A stretch of 54,608 nt of DNA from Lutibacter sp. (GCF_030692605.1 NZ_JAUYUD010000118.1:1-54608); one strand, 5' to 3'. Positions 45,047-54,426 are shown, numbered from the stretch's first letter. Program-made: numbers and translations. Notes: generated by a model from the sequence alone, not told the origin.

Positions 45047-45454
45047 ATGAAAAATAATATTGGAATTTGGTTAGATACTTCCCAGGCATTTGTAATCAAT
45101 AAATTAGGGGATATTAAAACAATTGCTTCAGAAATCGAATTTCGAGAACGTGAAGCTGGTGAATCAAAAAAATTTGGAAGGTTTGGAAATCAATATATGA
45201 CCTATGAAAAAAATAGAGAAAATAAACGAATTAATCTGACAAATCTATATTTTAAAAAAATAGTAGCAGAAATTGAAGAATGCGAATCTGTAATTCTTTT
45301 TGGCCCATCTCTTATTAAAAATCAATTAGGAAAAGAAATAGTGAATAACAAACGTTTAGAGCCAAAACTAAAAGGTATTTTCAATGCTGAATTACTCACT
45401 CAAAACCAATTAGTTGCTTGGGTAAAAGACTATTATAAACCAAAAGCATATTAA
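45047..45454 (+). CDS. hypothetical protein, possibly eRF1-domain-like
   Basis: A 135-residue soluble protein. It begins MKNNIGIWLDTSQAFVINK, has a charged middle with RFGNQYMTYEKNRENKR, and ends with SVILFGPSLIKNQLGKEI, a pattern that recalls the small domain of bacterial eRF1-like (BaeRF) and host-attachment proteins. That similarity is from memory and weak. The gene has its own near-match promoter box TAACTTTA at 44981-44988 and stands 52 bases before the MBL gene. Confidence 0.65.
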   Translation: MKNNIGIWLDTSQAFVINKLGDIKTIASEIEFREREAGESKKFGRFGNQYMTYEKNRENKRINLTNLYFKKIVAEIEECESVILFGPSLIKNQLGKEIVNNKRLEPKLKGIFNAELLTQNQLVAWVKDYYKPKAY

Positions 45455-45506
45455 AACTATACATTATAAATAAATTGTATATTTATCCCAATCTAATATT
45501 TTTTGA

Positions 45507-46271
45507 ATGAAATTTCATGTTTTATCGATAGCTCTCACCTTGTTAATAGGCACTTTAAGTTTTGGTCAAAATTCAAATATCGACCATTTTAAAACTAATA
45601 AAGGTAACCTAACTATTCAGCCCATTTTACATGGAAGTGCTGTTTTAACCTACAAACAAAAAACCATTTATGTAGATCCATATGGAGGCTCAAAATTATA
45701 TAAAGGCCTTGATGCTCCAGATATTATTTTAATTACAGATATTCATGGCGATCATTTACATCAATCTACTTTAGATTCTTTAGATATTTCTAACGCAATA
45801 TTTATTGTGCCACAAGAAGTTGCAAAAAAGTTACCAGAAACGTACAAATCGAAAATTATTATTTTAAATAACGGGCAAGCTATTCATAGATTCAACTTTT
45901 TTATTAAGGCCATTCCAATGTATAATTTACCTGAAACTGAAGATTCTCGTCATCCAAAGGGTCGTGGCAATGGGTATGTTATTGACATAGATAGTGAAAA
46001 ACGAGTTTATTTTTCAGGTGATACAGAAGACATAGACGAAATGCGAATGTTACAAAATATTGATATTGCTTTTATTTGCATGAATTTACCTTTTACTATG
46101 AGTATTGATCAAGCAGCAAGTGCCGTATTGGAATTTCAACCTAAAATTGTATATCCTTATCACTACAGAGGAACAGAAGGTTTGAGTGATATTGAAGCGT
46201 TTAAAAAATTAATAACGTCTGAAAATAAGCAGATTGAGGTTCGATTAAAGAATTGGTATCCTAAAGATTAA
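45507..46271 (+). CDS. MBL-fold metallo-hydrolase, exported
   Basis: A 254-residue metallo-beta-lactamase-fold protein with a signal peptide (KFHVLSIALTLLIGTLSFGQ). Metal-binding motifs are DIHGDHLH near residue 87 (the HxHxDH site with a changed first His), FSGDTED near 170, and YPYHYRG near 217. It resembles the UPF0173/UlaG-like branch that cleaves lactones and phosphodiesters. Its place outside the cytoplasm is unusual for UlaG but known for secreted relatives in Bacteroidota. The substrate is unknown. Its end overlaps the convergent DUF2851 gene by four bases. Confidence 0.87.
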   Translation: MKFHVLSIALTLLIGTLSFGQNSNIDHFKTNKGNLTIQPILHGSAVLTYKQKTIYVDPYGGSKLYKGLDAPDIILITDIHGDHLHQSTLDSLDISNAIFIVPQEVAKKLPETYKSKIIILNNGQAIHRFNFFIKAIPMYNLPETEDSRHPKGRGNGYVIDIDSEKRVYFSGDTEDIDEMRMLQNIDIAFICMNLPFTMSIDQAASAVLEFQPKIVYPYHYRGTEGLSDIEAFKKLITSENKQIEVRLKNWYPKD

Positions 46272-47539
46272 TTTTTTAATAACTCTTTCCCAACCATACA
46301 TTTTAAGCATTGCTGTTTAGTACAGTATTCGTTTTTTAATTGCAATAAGGCTTGTGTTTCAAAAGCAGATTTTACAGTTACTCCTATTTTTTCAAAATTG
46401 GATACAATGGTGTTTTTCTCAGGTTTTAACGTTTCTATAATTTCTAAAATAGCACCTGCATCATCAACTCCTCTCTGTTTCAAATACATTAATTTTATAG
46501 GTAGAATTGTATTAATAATAATCAAATCTATAAATGACTTAGATAATTTTTTAACTGTTTTTTTAGATTCCTTTTCAAAGGTAAAATGGTTTTCCCAAAA
46601 ATCACTGGTTCTAATATTAAAAATGGTATAAAAATCTTCTCCATTTTTTGCTTCCATTAATTTTGAAAACAAGTTTTGATGTAAATGATACAACATGGCT
46701 AACTGAGCTAACCTTATGGTTGGAAAATTACTTGGTCTTAACCTAAAAAATTGAATTTGCGAACCAACAATTGAATGCAACAAAAATTTTGTCTTTAAAT
46801 AATGATATTCCTTTTGTAACAAATTATAATATTCTGATTCCTTTTTATTTGATAACATTCCAGCTTGACCAAAAAGTAATGCCTCAAATTCTACTAAATT
46901 TGATGAAACCTTACGAACAATTGAAAAATCGGTTGAATTGGCAAGTTGAAAAAATGCTTCCGCATTAATTTTTAATCCAAAATTTTTAGCTAATAATATA
47001 AAAAGTGTTTCTTCCCAATTTGAATTCGAATTATCAAAAATAATTTTGACTTCCTTTTCTTTGAGCTCCAAACGCTCAAAATACATCCGCTCCAACCAAT
47101 TATACAAAACTAAATTATCAATTTCCTTTATACTTTTTTCGCAGTTAATCCACTCTTTTTTCTTTTCAAAAAGAATTTGATAATTTGTTAATACCCTTGG
47201 TAAAATAAAATGTTTTAATTCAATGGTTGGAATTGACTTATTGGATGTATTAAATATTTCCATATCATTTTCCCAAACTACATGCAAAATTACAGCATCA
47301 TAATTTGAATCGGCCTCATGGGAATGTGCGTACCAATCTGAAGATTTCACATGAATTTCTACATTTCCAGCCCAAAGTTGCCCATTTATTCTAATTTTTG
47401 CATTTAAAAAATCGGGGCCAGCATTGGTATTTTCTAAACCGACTGATACAATTTCGATTAATTCACTTTTAGAACCACATAATTTAGTAATTGAAAACAA
47501 CTTAAGTTTCCAAATAAATTGAAGTAAACTTTCTTTCAT
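46268..47539 (-). CDS. DUF2851 family protein
   Basis: A 423-residue soluble protein. The N-terminal motifs ESLLQFIWKLKLF, NAGPDFLNAKIRI, WAGNVEIHVKSSDWYAH and YDAVILHVVWEND are characteristic of DUF2851, restricted to Bacteroidota and related phyla. The acidic and histidine residues in this region recall PD-(D/E)XK nucleases, but no activity is known. The C-terminus carries CTKQQCLKCMVGKELL, a cysteine cluster that could bind a metal. The gene is a single unit between convergent MBL and divergent nitroreductase genes. Confidence 0.88.
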   Translation of the reverse strand: MKESLLQFIWKLKLFSITKLCGSKSELIEIVSVGLENTNAGPDFLNAKIRINGQLWAGNVEIHVKSSDWYAHSHEADSNYDAVILHVVWENDMEIFNTSNKSIPTIELKHFILPRVLTNYQILFEKKKEWINCEKSIKEIDNLVLYNWLERMYFERLELKEKEVKIIFDNSNSNWEETLFILLAKNFGLKINAEAFFQLANSTDFSIVRKVSSNLVEFEALLFGQAGMLSNKKESEYYNLLQKEYHYLKTKFLLHSIVGSQIQFFRLRPSNFPTIRLAQLAMLYHLHQNLFSKLMEAKNGEDFYTIFNIRTSDFWENHFTFEKESKKTVKKLSKSFIDLIIINTILPIKLMYLKQRGVDDAGAILEIIETLKPEKNTIVSNFEKIGVTVKSAFETQALLQLKNEYCTKQQCLKCMVGKELLKN

Positions 47540-47614
47540 AGCATTATTTGTAAATTAAAGGTACAAAAACGTAATAAATAAAAAAAATTCGCATTAAAAT
47601 TCTTTATTTTTAAG

Positions 47615-47622
47615 TAATTTTG
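47615..47622 (+). promoter_or_regulatory. -7 promoter box of the nitroreductase gene
   Basis: TAATTTTG matches TAnnTTTG exactly, 21 bases before the ATG at 47644. This placement gives a short leader and supports that ATG over the TTG six bases earlier. Confidence 0.55.
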
Positions 47623-47643
47623 TAAAATAAATTTATATTGAAA

Positions 47644-48279
47644 ATGAATGTAATTGAAAGTTTAAATTGGAGATATGCCACAAAAAAATTTGATCCTTTA
47701 AAAAAAATATCATCTGCCAAAATTGAACTTTTAAAAGAGGCCTTCAATTTAACACCAACTTCTTTTGGATTACAACCTATAAAAATGATTGTTGTTCAAA
47801 ATGAAGAACTTCAAGAAAAATTTGTTGCACATTCTTATTTTCAAAGACAAGTTGCTGACGCTTCGCATGTACTAATTTTGTGTATTGAAAAAGATACCAC
47901 ATCCAAAGATATTAATGCTTATTTTGATTTAGAAAAGAAAGTTAGAGAAATTGATGAAGATGTAGTTGCTACTTTTAGAAAGCAATTGATTGAAATGTAT
48001 GAAAACAAAAGTTTACAGGAAAAACAACAATCGGCCATTTTTCAAACTTATATTGCTTTGGGTAATTTAATGACTGTTTGTGCGTTAGAAAAAATAGATG
48101 CTTGTCCAATAGAAGGATTTATTCCAAGTAAAATAGATGAACTTCTTCAATTAAATAAAATAAATTTGCAATCTGTTTTGATGTTACCTATTGGTTACAG
48201 AGCTGAAGATGACATTATGAGTACTATGAAAAAAGTAAGAAAATCTATAAAAGAAACTATAATAGAAATAAAAGAATAA
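47644..48279 (+). CDS. NAD(P)H-dependent nitroreductase family protein
   Basis: A 211-residue FMN-binding oxidoreductase of the NfsB type. It starts MNVIESLNWRYATKKFDP, the usual family N-terminus with the FMN-contacting RYATKKFD, then NLTPTSFGLQPIKMIVVQN and CALEKIDACPIEGF near residue 155, and ends with a basic RKSIKETI tail. It would reduce nitroaromatics or quinones in the cytoplasm; the physiological substrate is unknown. I chose the ATG at 47644. The next gene, pepD, follows 15 bases later. Confidence 0.92.
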   Translation: MNVIESLNWRYATKKFDPLKKISSAKIELLKEAFNLTPTSFGLQPIKMIVVQNEELQEKFVAHSYFQRQVADASHVLILCIEKDTTSKDINAYFDLEKKVREIDEDVVATFRKQLIEMYENKSLQEKQQSAIFQTYIALGNLMTVCALEKIDACPIEGFIPSKIDELLQLNKINLQSVLMLPIGYRAEDDIMSTMKKVRKSIKETIIEIKE

Positions 48280-48294
48280 ATAATAAACTTAATT

Positions 48295-49752
48295 ATGAGT
48301 AAAGAAATAAGATCTCTAGAACCTAAAGCCCTGTGGAATAATTTTGCCGATTTAAATTCAGTTCCAAGAGGTTCAAAAAAAGAAGAAGGTGTTGTCCAAT
48401 TTATGGTAGATTTTGGAAAAAATCTAAACCTTGAAACAGTTGTTGACCCTGTTGGAAACGTTATTATCAAAAAACCTGCTACTAAGGGAATGGAAACACG
48501 CAAAACCGTTGTGCTTCAATCTCATTTAGATATGGTTCATCAAAAAAATGCAGACACCCATTTTGATTTTGATAAAGAAGGAATTAAAATGGTTATTGAC
48601 GGTGAATGGGTAAAAGCAGAAGGAACTACTTTAGGAGCAGATAATGGATTAGGCGTAGCTGCAATTATGAGTGTTCTAGCTTCAAAAGAGCTTATTCACC
48701 CTGCAATTGAAGCACTATTTACTATAGATGAGGAGACGGGAATGACTGGAGCAAAAGGTCTTCAATCTGGTTATTTAGTTGGAGAAATTTTATTAAACCT
48801 GGATACAGAAGATGATTCTGAAATAGACATAGGTTGTGCTGGTGGTATAGATATTTCAGCAAAAAATGGTTATAATGAAGTAAGTTCTCCATCTAATGGA
48901 ACTGGATATATTATTGCTGTAAAAGGCTTGAACGGCGGGCATTCTGGTATGGATATTCACAAAGGTTTAGGGAATGCTAATAAAATTATGAATCGTTTAA
49001 TGTATGAAACTCAGGAGTATATGAGGGTTTCTGAAATTGATGGAGGAGGTTTACGAAATGCAATACCAAGAGAAAGTTTTGCCAAAATAGCCGTTTATAA
49101 TTCTCAAAAAGATGCATTTTTAAAAAGATTTAATAATGTTTCAAAAGACATTAAAAAAGAGTTGAAATCTGTTGATTCAAACTTAAATATTTCATTAGAA
49201 GAAATTACAATTCCAAAAAGAGTTATGACCCTTATTAGTCAAACTACATTATTAAATACTTTGTATGCTACTCTTCATGGGGTATACAGGATGAGTAATG
49301 ATATGAAAGATTTAGTTGAAACTTCAAATAATTTAGCTCGTGTTATTGTAAAAGATGAGGGCATTGAAATTATGTGTTTAACACGTTCATCTGTTGAATC
49401 TTCGAAAATGGATTTGGCAAATACATTAACTTCAACTTATGAAATGGCTGGATATAAAGTAGAACTATTTGGGTCATATCCAGGATGGAAGCCAAACATA
49501 AATTCTCCAATATTAGGATTGTTAAAAGACACGTACGAAAAACTATTTAAAATAAAACCAAGTGTTGTTGCATGCCACGCAGGTTTAGAATGTGGTATTT
49601 TAGGTACAAATTATCCTGAAATGGATATGATTTCTTTTGGACCTACAATTACGGGTGCTCATTCTCCAGATGAAAAAGCAAACATAAAATCTACTCAAAA
49701 ATTTTGGTTATATCTAGTTACAATTCTAGAAAATATTCCATTTAAAAAGTAA
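48295..49752 (+). CDS. pepD: PepD, aminoacyl-histidine dipeptidase
   Basis: A 485-residue M20-family metallopeptidase that splits Xaa-His dipeptides. Metal-binding residues lie in SHLDMVHQ near 78, GADNGLGVAA near 117, the catalytic glutamates in DEETGMTGA near 145, and LNLDTEDDSEIDIGCAGG near 172; ACHAGLECGIL near 430 supplies the last ligand. The lid domain spans about 200-370. Length and motifs are typical for the PepD branch. A strong terminator follows. Confidence 0.93.
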   Translation: MSKEIRSLEPKALWNNFADLNSVPRGSKKEEGVVQFMVDFGKNLNLETVVDPVGNVIIKKPATKGMETRKTVVLQSHLDMVHQKNADTHFDFDKEGIKMVIDGEWVKAEGTTLGADNGLGVAAIMSVLASKELIHPAIEALFTIDEETGMTGAKGLQSGYLVGEILLNLDTEDDSEIDIGCAGGIDISAKNGYNEVSSPSNGTGYIIAVKGLNGGHSGMDIHKGLGNANKIMNRLMYETQEYMRVSEIDGGGLRNAIPRESFAKIAVYNSQKDAFLKRFNNVSKDIKKELKSVDSNLNISLEEITIPKRVMTLISQTTLLNTLYATLHGVYRMSNDMKDLVETSNNLARVIVKDEGIEIMCLTRSSVESSKMDLANTLTSTYEMAGYKVELFGSYPGWKPNINSPILGLLKDTYEKLFKIKPSVVACHAGLECGILGTNYPEMDMISFGPTITGAHSPDEKANIKSTQKFWLYLVTILENIPFKK

Positions 49753-49755
49753 TTT

Positions 49756-49795
49756 AAAAAGAAAGAGGACGCTTAAGCCCCTCTTTCTTTTTTAT
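49756..49795 (+). terminator. terminator after pepD
   Basis: AAAAGAAAGAGG (49757-49768) pairs with CCTCTTTCTTTT (49780-49791); the loop contains GCTTAAGC, itself a palindrome. A T-run follows. Confidence 0.9.
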
Positions 49796-49838
49796 CTCTT
49801 TGTTAACATTATTAGCTTTCAAAAACCATAAATAATTG

Positions 49839-49846
49839 TATTTTTA
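49839..49846 (+). promoter_or_regulatory. promoter-like box upstream of parA
   Basis: TATTTTTA differs from TAnnTTTG only in the last base. It lies 28 bases before the parA ATG, behind the pepD terminator, and is the only candidate in this gap. Confidence 0.35.
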
Positions 49847-49874
49847 CACCGTTAAAAAAACGAGTAATTAATAT

Positions 49875-50657
49875 ATGGGAAAAATTATTGCTATTGCCAA
49901 CCAAAAAGGTGGCGTAGGTAAAACTACATCTACAATAAATTTAGCTGCTGCTTTAGGTGTTCTAGAACAAAAAGTACTTTTAATAGACGCAGATCCTCAG
50001 GCAAATGCTTCATCTGGATTAGGAATTATTGTTGAAGAAGTAGAAATAGGCACCTATCAACTTTTAGAACATGCAGTTGATGCTAAAGATGCAGTTGTAG
50101 CTACCAATGCACCAAATGTTTCTATAATTCCAGCTCATATAGATTTAGTTGCAATTGAAATAGAATTAGTAGATAAGGATAAAAGAGAATACAAATTAAA
50201 AGAAACATTGGCCACAATTAAAGATGATTATGACTACATCTTAATAGACTGTGCTCCTTCGTTAGGTTTAATTACTTTAAATGCTTTAGTTGCTGCGGAT
50301 TCTGTAATTATCCCTATTCAATGTGAATATTTTGCGTTAGAAGGTTTAGGTAAATTATTGAATACTATAAAATCAGTTCAAAAAATTCACAATCCAGAAT
50401 TGGATATTGAAGGGTTGTTGTTAACCATGTACGATTCCCGTTTAAGATTATCGAATCAAGTGGTTGAAGAGGTAAAAAAACACTTTCAGAATATGGTATT
50501 TGATACAATCATTCAAAGAAATGTTCGTTTAAGTGAGGCACCAAGTTATGGTGAAAGTATTATATCTTATGACGCTACAAGCAAAGGAGCCGTAAATTAT
50601 ATTAATTTAGCACACGAAATTTTAAAAAATAATAGTACCGATGGCAAAAGCGTTTAA
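49875..50657 (+). CDS. parA: ParA family chromosome-partitioning ATPase
   Basis: A 260-residue ATPase that drives segregation of the chromosome origin. The deviant Walker A is QKGGVGKTTS at residues 10-19, Walker A' region LLIDADPQANASSG near 35-48, and Walker B ILIDCAPSLG near 118. ParA uses nucleoid DNA and ParB to move the origin. The gene overlaps parB by 17 bases. No parS site of the usual TGTTTCACGTGAAACA kind was seen in the window. Chromosomal parAB usually lie near the origin. Confidence 0.95.
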   Translation: MGKIIAIANQKGGVGKTTSTINLAAALGVLEQKVLLIDADPQANASSGLGIIVEEVEIGTYQLLEHAVDAKDAVVATNAPNVSIIPAHIDLVAIEIELVDKDKREYKLKETLATIKDDYDYILIDCAPSLGLITLNALVAADSVIIPIQCEYFALEGLGKLLNTIKSVQKIHNPELDIEGLLLTMYDSRLRLSNQVVEEVKKHFQNMVFDTIIQRNVRLSEAPSYGESIISYDATSKGAVNYINLAHEILKNNSTDGKSV

Positions 50658-51540
50658 AAAACAAGCAATGGGAAGAGGCTTATCTGCATTATTAAACGAT
50701 TCTAGTTCAGATATTTTATCTGCAAATGATAAAAATGCTGATAAATTGGTTGGTTCAATTCTTGAAATAGATATTGATGCTATTGATGTAAACCCTTTTC
50801 AACCAAGAACTTATTTTAATGAAGAAGCATTACGAGAACTTGCAAGTTCTATAAAAGAATTAGGGGTAATCCAGCCAATTACAATTAGAAAATTAGAAGG
50901 AAATAAATTTCAATTAGTTTCTGGTGAACGCAGATTTAGAGCGTCAAAATTAATTGGAAAGAAAACGATTCCTGCTTATATTAGAATTGCCAACGATCAA
51001 GAAATGCTTGAAATGGCTTTGGTTGAAAATATTCAAAGAAAAGATTTAGACCCAATTGAAATTGCGCTTTGTTACCAACGCTTAATCGATGAAATAGACT
51101 TAACCCAAGAAGATATGAGTCTACGAGTTGGTAAAAAACGTTCTACCATTAGCAACTACCTACGTTTACTAAAATTAGACCCAATTATCCAAACTGGTAT
51201 GAGAGATGGATTTTTATCTATGGGACATGGAAGAGCTTTAATTAATATTGAAAATTCTGAAGACCAGTTAAGAATTTACGAAAACATTATAAAGCAAAAA
51301 TTATCTGTCAGGGAAACTGAAAACTTGGTAAAAAATTTAAAGGAAGGTACAACTACCAAAATAAAAAAAATTACATCAACTTTTGAATTGCCTGAGTTTA
51401 TTGCGAAAGAATTAAAAAGCATAAATGAATTTATTGGTCAAAAAGTTGAAGTTAAATTAACTGCAAAAAATAAAGGAAAACTAATTATTCCATTTTATTC
51501 AGAAGAAGATTTTAATCGAATAAAAAAACTGCTTCAATAG
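50641..51540 (+). CDS. parB: ParB/Spo0J family partition protein
   Basis: A 299-residue CTPase-type clamp that binds parS. It begins with the basic tag KKQAMGRGLSALLND, then the N-terminal domain VNPFQPRTYFNEEAL and VSGERRFRASKLIG near residue 98 (GERR is the CTP-binding box), then NIQRKDLDPIEIA and the helix-turn-helix with VGKKRSTISNYLRLLKL near 172. The C-terminal dimer domain closes the protein. It overlaps parA and is itself overlapped by one base by the next gene. Confidence 0.95.
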   Translation: MAKAFKKQAMGRGLSALLNDSSSDILSANDKNADKLVGSILEIDIDAIDVNPFQPRTYFNEEALRELASSIKELGVIQPITIRKLEGNKFQLVSGERRFRASKLIGKKTIPAYIRIANDQEMLEMALVENIQRKDLDPIEIALCYQRLIDEIDLTQEDMSLRVGKKRSTISNYLRLLKLDPIIQTGMRDGFLSMGHGRALINIENSEDQLRIYENIIKQKLSVRETENLVKNLKEGTTTKIKKITSTFELPEFIAKELKSINEFIGQKVEVKLTAKNKGKLIIPFYSEEDFNRIKKLLQ

Positions 51541-52115
51541 TGATAAAAAAAAGAATTTATATTTTTATGGTAGTAGCGTTTGCTAATATTTTTATTGTTT
51601 TTTCTCAAAAAGAAGAAATAGTTAAAATAAAAGATACTGTAAAAAATAATAAAGAATTTAACGCTTTATCACCTTCAAAATCAGCCTTTTATTCAGCAAT
51701 ACTTCCTGGATTAGGACAAGCATACAATAAAAAATATTGGAAAATTCCATTCGTATATGGAGCATTAGGAACAAGTATTTATTTTTATAGTACAAATAAT
51801 TCAAATTTTAATAGAGTTCGAAATGCTTATAAACTTCGTTTAAATGAAAAACCAGATGAATTTGATGGAAAAGATGGGAATATATTTTTATCAAAAGACG
51901 CACTTGTTAGAGCCCAAAAATCATTTAAAAAAGATAAAGATTTATCACTGTTGGTCACAGCTGCATTTTACGTATTGCAAATTTTAGAAGCAAGTACAAA
52001 TGCTCATTTATTACAACACGATATTGATGATAACATTTCATTTAAACCAAATTTAACACGAGATTTCAAAACTAATAAAACAGTAGTTGGTGCCTCTCTA
52101 AATTTTAATTTTTAA
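51540..52115 (+). CDS. DUF5683 family exported protein
   Basis: A 191-residue protein starting with a GTG whose G is the last base of the parB stop. A signal-like hydrophobic segment (YIFMVVAFANIFIVFSQ) is followed by SAFYSAILPGLGQAYNKKYWKIPFVY, the hallmark of DUF5683, and a hydrophobic helix SLLVTAAFYVLQILEA. The short C-terminus ends in SLNFNF, aromatic as in outer-membrane proteins. Its place after parAB is conserved in flavobacteria, but the function is unknown. Confidence 0.85.
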   Translation: MIKKRIYIFMVVAFANIFIVFSQKEEIVKIKDTVKNNKEFNALSPSKSAFYSAILPGLGQAYNKKYWKIPFVYGALGTSIYFYSTNNSNFNRVRNAYKLRLNEKPDEFDGKDGNIFLSKDALVRAQKSFKKDKDLSLLVTAAFYVLQILEASTNAHLLQHDIDDNISFKPNLTRDFKTNKTVVGASLNFNF

Positions 52116-52122
52116 AAATATA

Positions 52123-52156
52123 TTAAACCTTTCATTAAAGTAATATATCGGTTTAA
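52123..52156 (+). promoter_or_regulatory. inverted repeat upstream of dapB
   Basis: TTAAACC (52123-52129) pairs with GGTTTAA (52150-52156), and CTTTCATTAAAG inside it forms a smaller stem. It lies just before the dapB start. It could be a leader structure or chance in AT-rich DNA. Confidence 0.3.
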
Positions 52157-52171
52157 AATAAAATTAAACAA

Positions 52172-52885
52172 ATGAATATAGCATTATTAGGATATGGTAG
52201 AATGGGTAAAACAATTGAACAAATTGCTTTGCAACGTGGACATAAAATTGTTTTAAAAGTAGATGAAAATACCCATGAATATGACATTAGGATTGCAGAC
52301 TGTGCCATAGACTTTAGTATTCCAACGGTAGCTTATTCCAATATTTCAAATTGTCTACTTAACAAAATTCCTGTTGTAAGTGGAACTACAGGTTGGTTAA
52401 ATCAATATATAGATGCCACAAATTTATGTAAAGTAGAACAAGGTGCTTTTATTTATGCATCAAATTTTAGTGTTGGTGTAAACATATTTTTTGAACTCAA
52501 TGCGTATTTAGCCAAAATGATGAAAAATCTCAATTCATATAATGTTTCAATTGAAGAAATTCATCATGTAAATAAATTAGATGCTCCAAGTGGAACCGCA
52601 ATTACATTAGCTGAAGGGGTTATTGCAAATAATGCTGCTAAAAGTTGGGCACTTGATGTAACAAAAAACGAAAACGAAATACCTATAACGTCAAAGAGAA
52701 TTCCTGATGTTCCTGGCACTCATACTGTTGATTATTATTCAGAAGTTGATTCAATTTCAATTAAACATGTGGCTCATAACAGAAATGGCTTTGCTTTAGG
52801 AGCCGTTCTTGCCGCAGAATGGTTGGTAGGCAAAAAAGGGATTTATACAATGAAAGATGTTTTAGGTATCAATAAAAATTTATAA
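52172..52885 (+). CDS. dapB: DapB, 4-hydroxy-tetrahydrodipicolinate reductase
   Basis: DapB makes tetrahydrodipicolinate for lysine and diaminopimelate synthesis, hence for peptidoglycan. The 237-residue product has the nucleotide-binding start MNIALLGYGRMGKTIEQIA, DCAIDFSIPTVAYSN, the catalytic loop EEIHHVNKLDAPSGTA near 129-144, and RIPDVPGTHTVDY. It is shorter than E. coli DapB (273) but normal for flavobacteria. lepB follows after two bases. Confidence 0.95.
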   Translation: MNIALLGYGRMGKTIEQIALQRGHKIVLKVDENTHEYDIRIADCAIDFSIPTVAYSNISNCLLNKIPVVSGTTGWLNQYIDATNLCKVEQGAFIYASNFSVGVNIFFELNAYLAKMMKNLNSYNVSIEEIHHVNKLDAPSGTAITLAEGVIANNAAKSWALDVTKNENEIPITSKRIPDVPGTHTVDYYSEVDSISIKHVAHNRNGFALGAVLAAEWLVGKKGIYTMKDVLGINKNL

Positions 52886-52887
52886 TT

Positions 52888-54423
52888 ATGACAATGACTG
52901 AATGGTTCATATTTTTTATAGTAATTCAAGTAATACATTTTTTAGGAACTTGGAAATTATATGAAAAAGCAGGTAGAAAATGGTGGGAAGCGTTAATCCC
53001 AATCTACAATGGAATTATTTTAATGAAAATAATTAAAAGACCTTTTTGGTGGATAATTTTGTTATTTATACCTATTATAAACCTTTTAATGTTTCCTGTA
53101 ATATGGGTAGAAACTGTTAAAAGTTTTGGAAAGGTCTCTAGGTTAGACTCCATTTTAGCAGTTCTTACATTGGGGTTGTATACATTTGTTTTAAATTATT
53201 CTAAGGATAATGCTTATAACGGAGAACGGGACTTAAAATCAAAAACAGAGCTTGGTGAATGGGTTAGCTCTATTGTTTTTGCTGTAATAGCAGCAACAAT
53301 TGTTCATACTTATATAATGCAACCCTACACAATTCCAACAAGTTCTTTGGAAAAATCGTTGTTAATTGGTGACTTTTTATTTGTTAGTAAATTTCATTAT
53401 GGAGCCAGAACTCCAATGACCACCATTGCTGCACCGATGGTACACGATTCATTACCTTTTACTAAAACCAGATCCTATTTTAAAAAACCACAATTACCAT
53501 ATTTTAGAATCCCTGGGTTTCAGAAAATAAAAAGAAATGAAATTGTAGTTTTTAGCTGGCCTACAGATACTGTACGATTCTTTTTTGATAAATCTAATAT
53601 TCACGTTGACAAACCAATAGACAAAAAATCTAATTATGTAAAACGATGTGTTGGTATTGCAGGAGATTCATTGGAAATTAAAGATGGTTATATTTATATT
53701 AATGGTGATTTATCTATTTTACCAGATAGAGCAAAAATACAATACACTCATAAAGTTGTTACCACTGCAGCACTTAGTGCTTCTACATTAGCACGATACA
53801 ATGTTACAGAAGGAGGCTATTATAGTGATTTTTACATTTTAAATTTAACCGACGAAAATGCGCTAAAACTTAAAAGTAATCCATTAGTTAAAAGCATAAC
53901 AAAAGAAATTAGTCCAAAAGGCGAATATAATGCATCTGTTTTTCCGCATAACGAACAATTTGCTTGGTCTGCAGATAATTTTGGTCCAATTTATATTCCA
54001 GAAGCTGGTAAAACCGTTGCTTTAAACGCTCAGTCAATACCTTTTTATAAAAGAATTATTGAGGAATACGAAAAAAATAACTTAACCATTAATGGTAATG
54101 ATATTTTTATAAACGGAAAATTAGAAACAACGTATACCTTTAAACAAGATTACTACTGGATGATGGGTGATAACAGACATAATTCTGAAGATGCTCGTTA
54201 TTGGGGATTTGTTCCTTTCGATCACGTAGTTGGAAAACCAGTTTTTATATGGTTTAGTTGGAACACCAGCGGACAAGGAATTGCAAATAAAGTAAGATGG
54301 GAGCGGTTATTTACTACCGTTCATGGCACTGGAACACCCGTTTCTTATTTCTATTACTTTATAGGTGTTTTAGCACTTTGGTTTGGTTATAGTATCTATA
54401 GAAAACGAAAAAACGCTGAATAG
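52888..54423 (+). CDS. lepB: LepB, signal peptidase I with N-terminal DUF5684 region
   Basis: A 511-residue inner-membrane protease that removes signal peptides. Residues 1-100 hold three hydrophobic helices with FLGTWKLYEKAGRKWWEAL and IPIYNGIILMKI, the DUF5684 pattern, placed before the peptidase. The peptidase part has the nucleophile region IPTSSLEKSL with Ser153, the box NYVKRCVGIAGD with Lys252 as general base, and MMGDNRHNSEDARYWGFV near 430. An insertion of about 150 residues separates the last two boxes, so the chain is far longer than E. coli LepB (324). ATG at 52888 or 52894 are both possible starts. Confidence 0.93.
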   Translation: MTMTEWFIFFIVIQVIHFLGTWKLYEKAGRKWWEALIPIYNGIILMKIIKRPFWWIILLFIPIINLLMFPVIWVETVKSFGKVSRLDSILAVLTLGLYTFVLNYSKDNAYNGERDLKSKTELGEWVSSIVFAVIAATIVHTYIMQPYTIPTSSLEKSLLIGDFLFVSKFHYGARTPMTTIAAPMVHDSLPFTKTRSYFKKPQLPYFRIPGFQKIKRNEIVVFSWPTDTVRFFFDKSNIHVDKPIDKKSNYVKRCVGIAGDSLEIKDGYIYINGDLSILPDRAKIQYTHKVVTTAALSASTLARYNVTEGGYYSDFYILNLTDENALKLKSNPLVKSITKEISPKGEYNASVFPHNEQFAWSADNFGPIYIPEAGKTVALNAQSIPFYKRIIEEYEKNNLTINGNDIFINGKLETTYTFKQDYYWMMGDNRHNSEDARYWGFVPFDHVVGKPVFIWFSWNTSGQGIANKVRWERLFTTVHGTGTPVSYFYYFIGVLALWFGYSIYRKRKNAE

Positions 54424-54426
54424 TAT

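Noticed and set aside
49800-49874. Search for a parS site near parAB
   Set aside because: No sequence close to TGTTTCACGTGAAACA was seen here or, by eye, elsewhere in the window.
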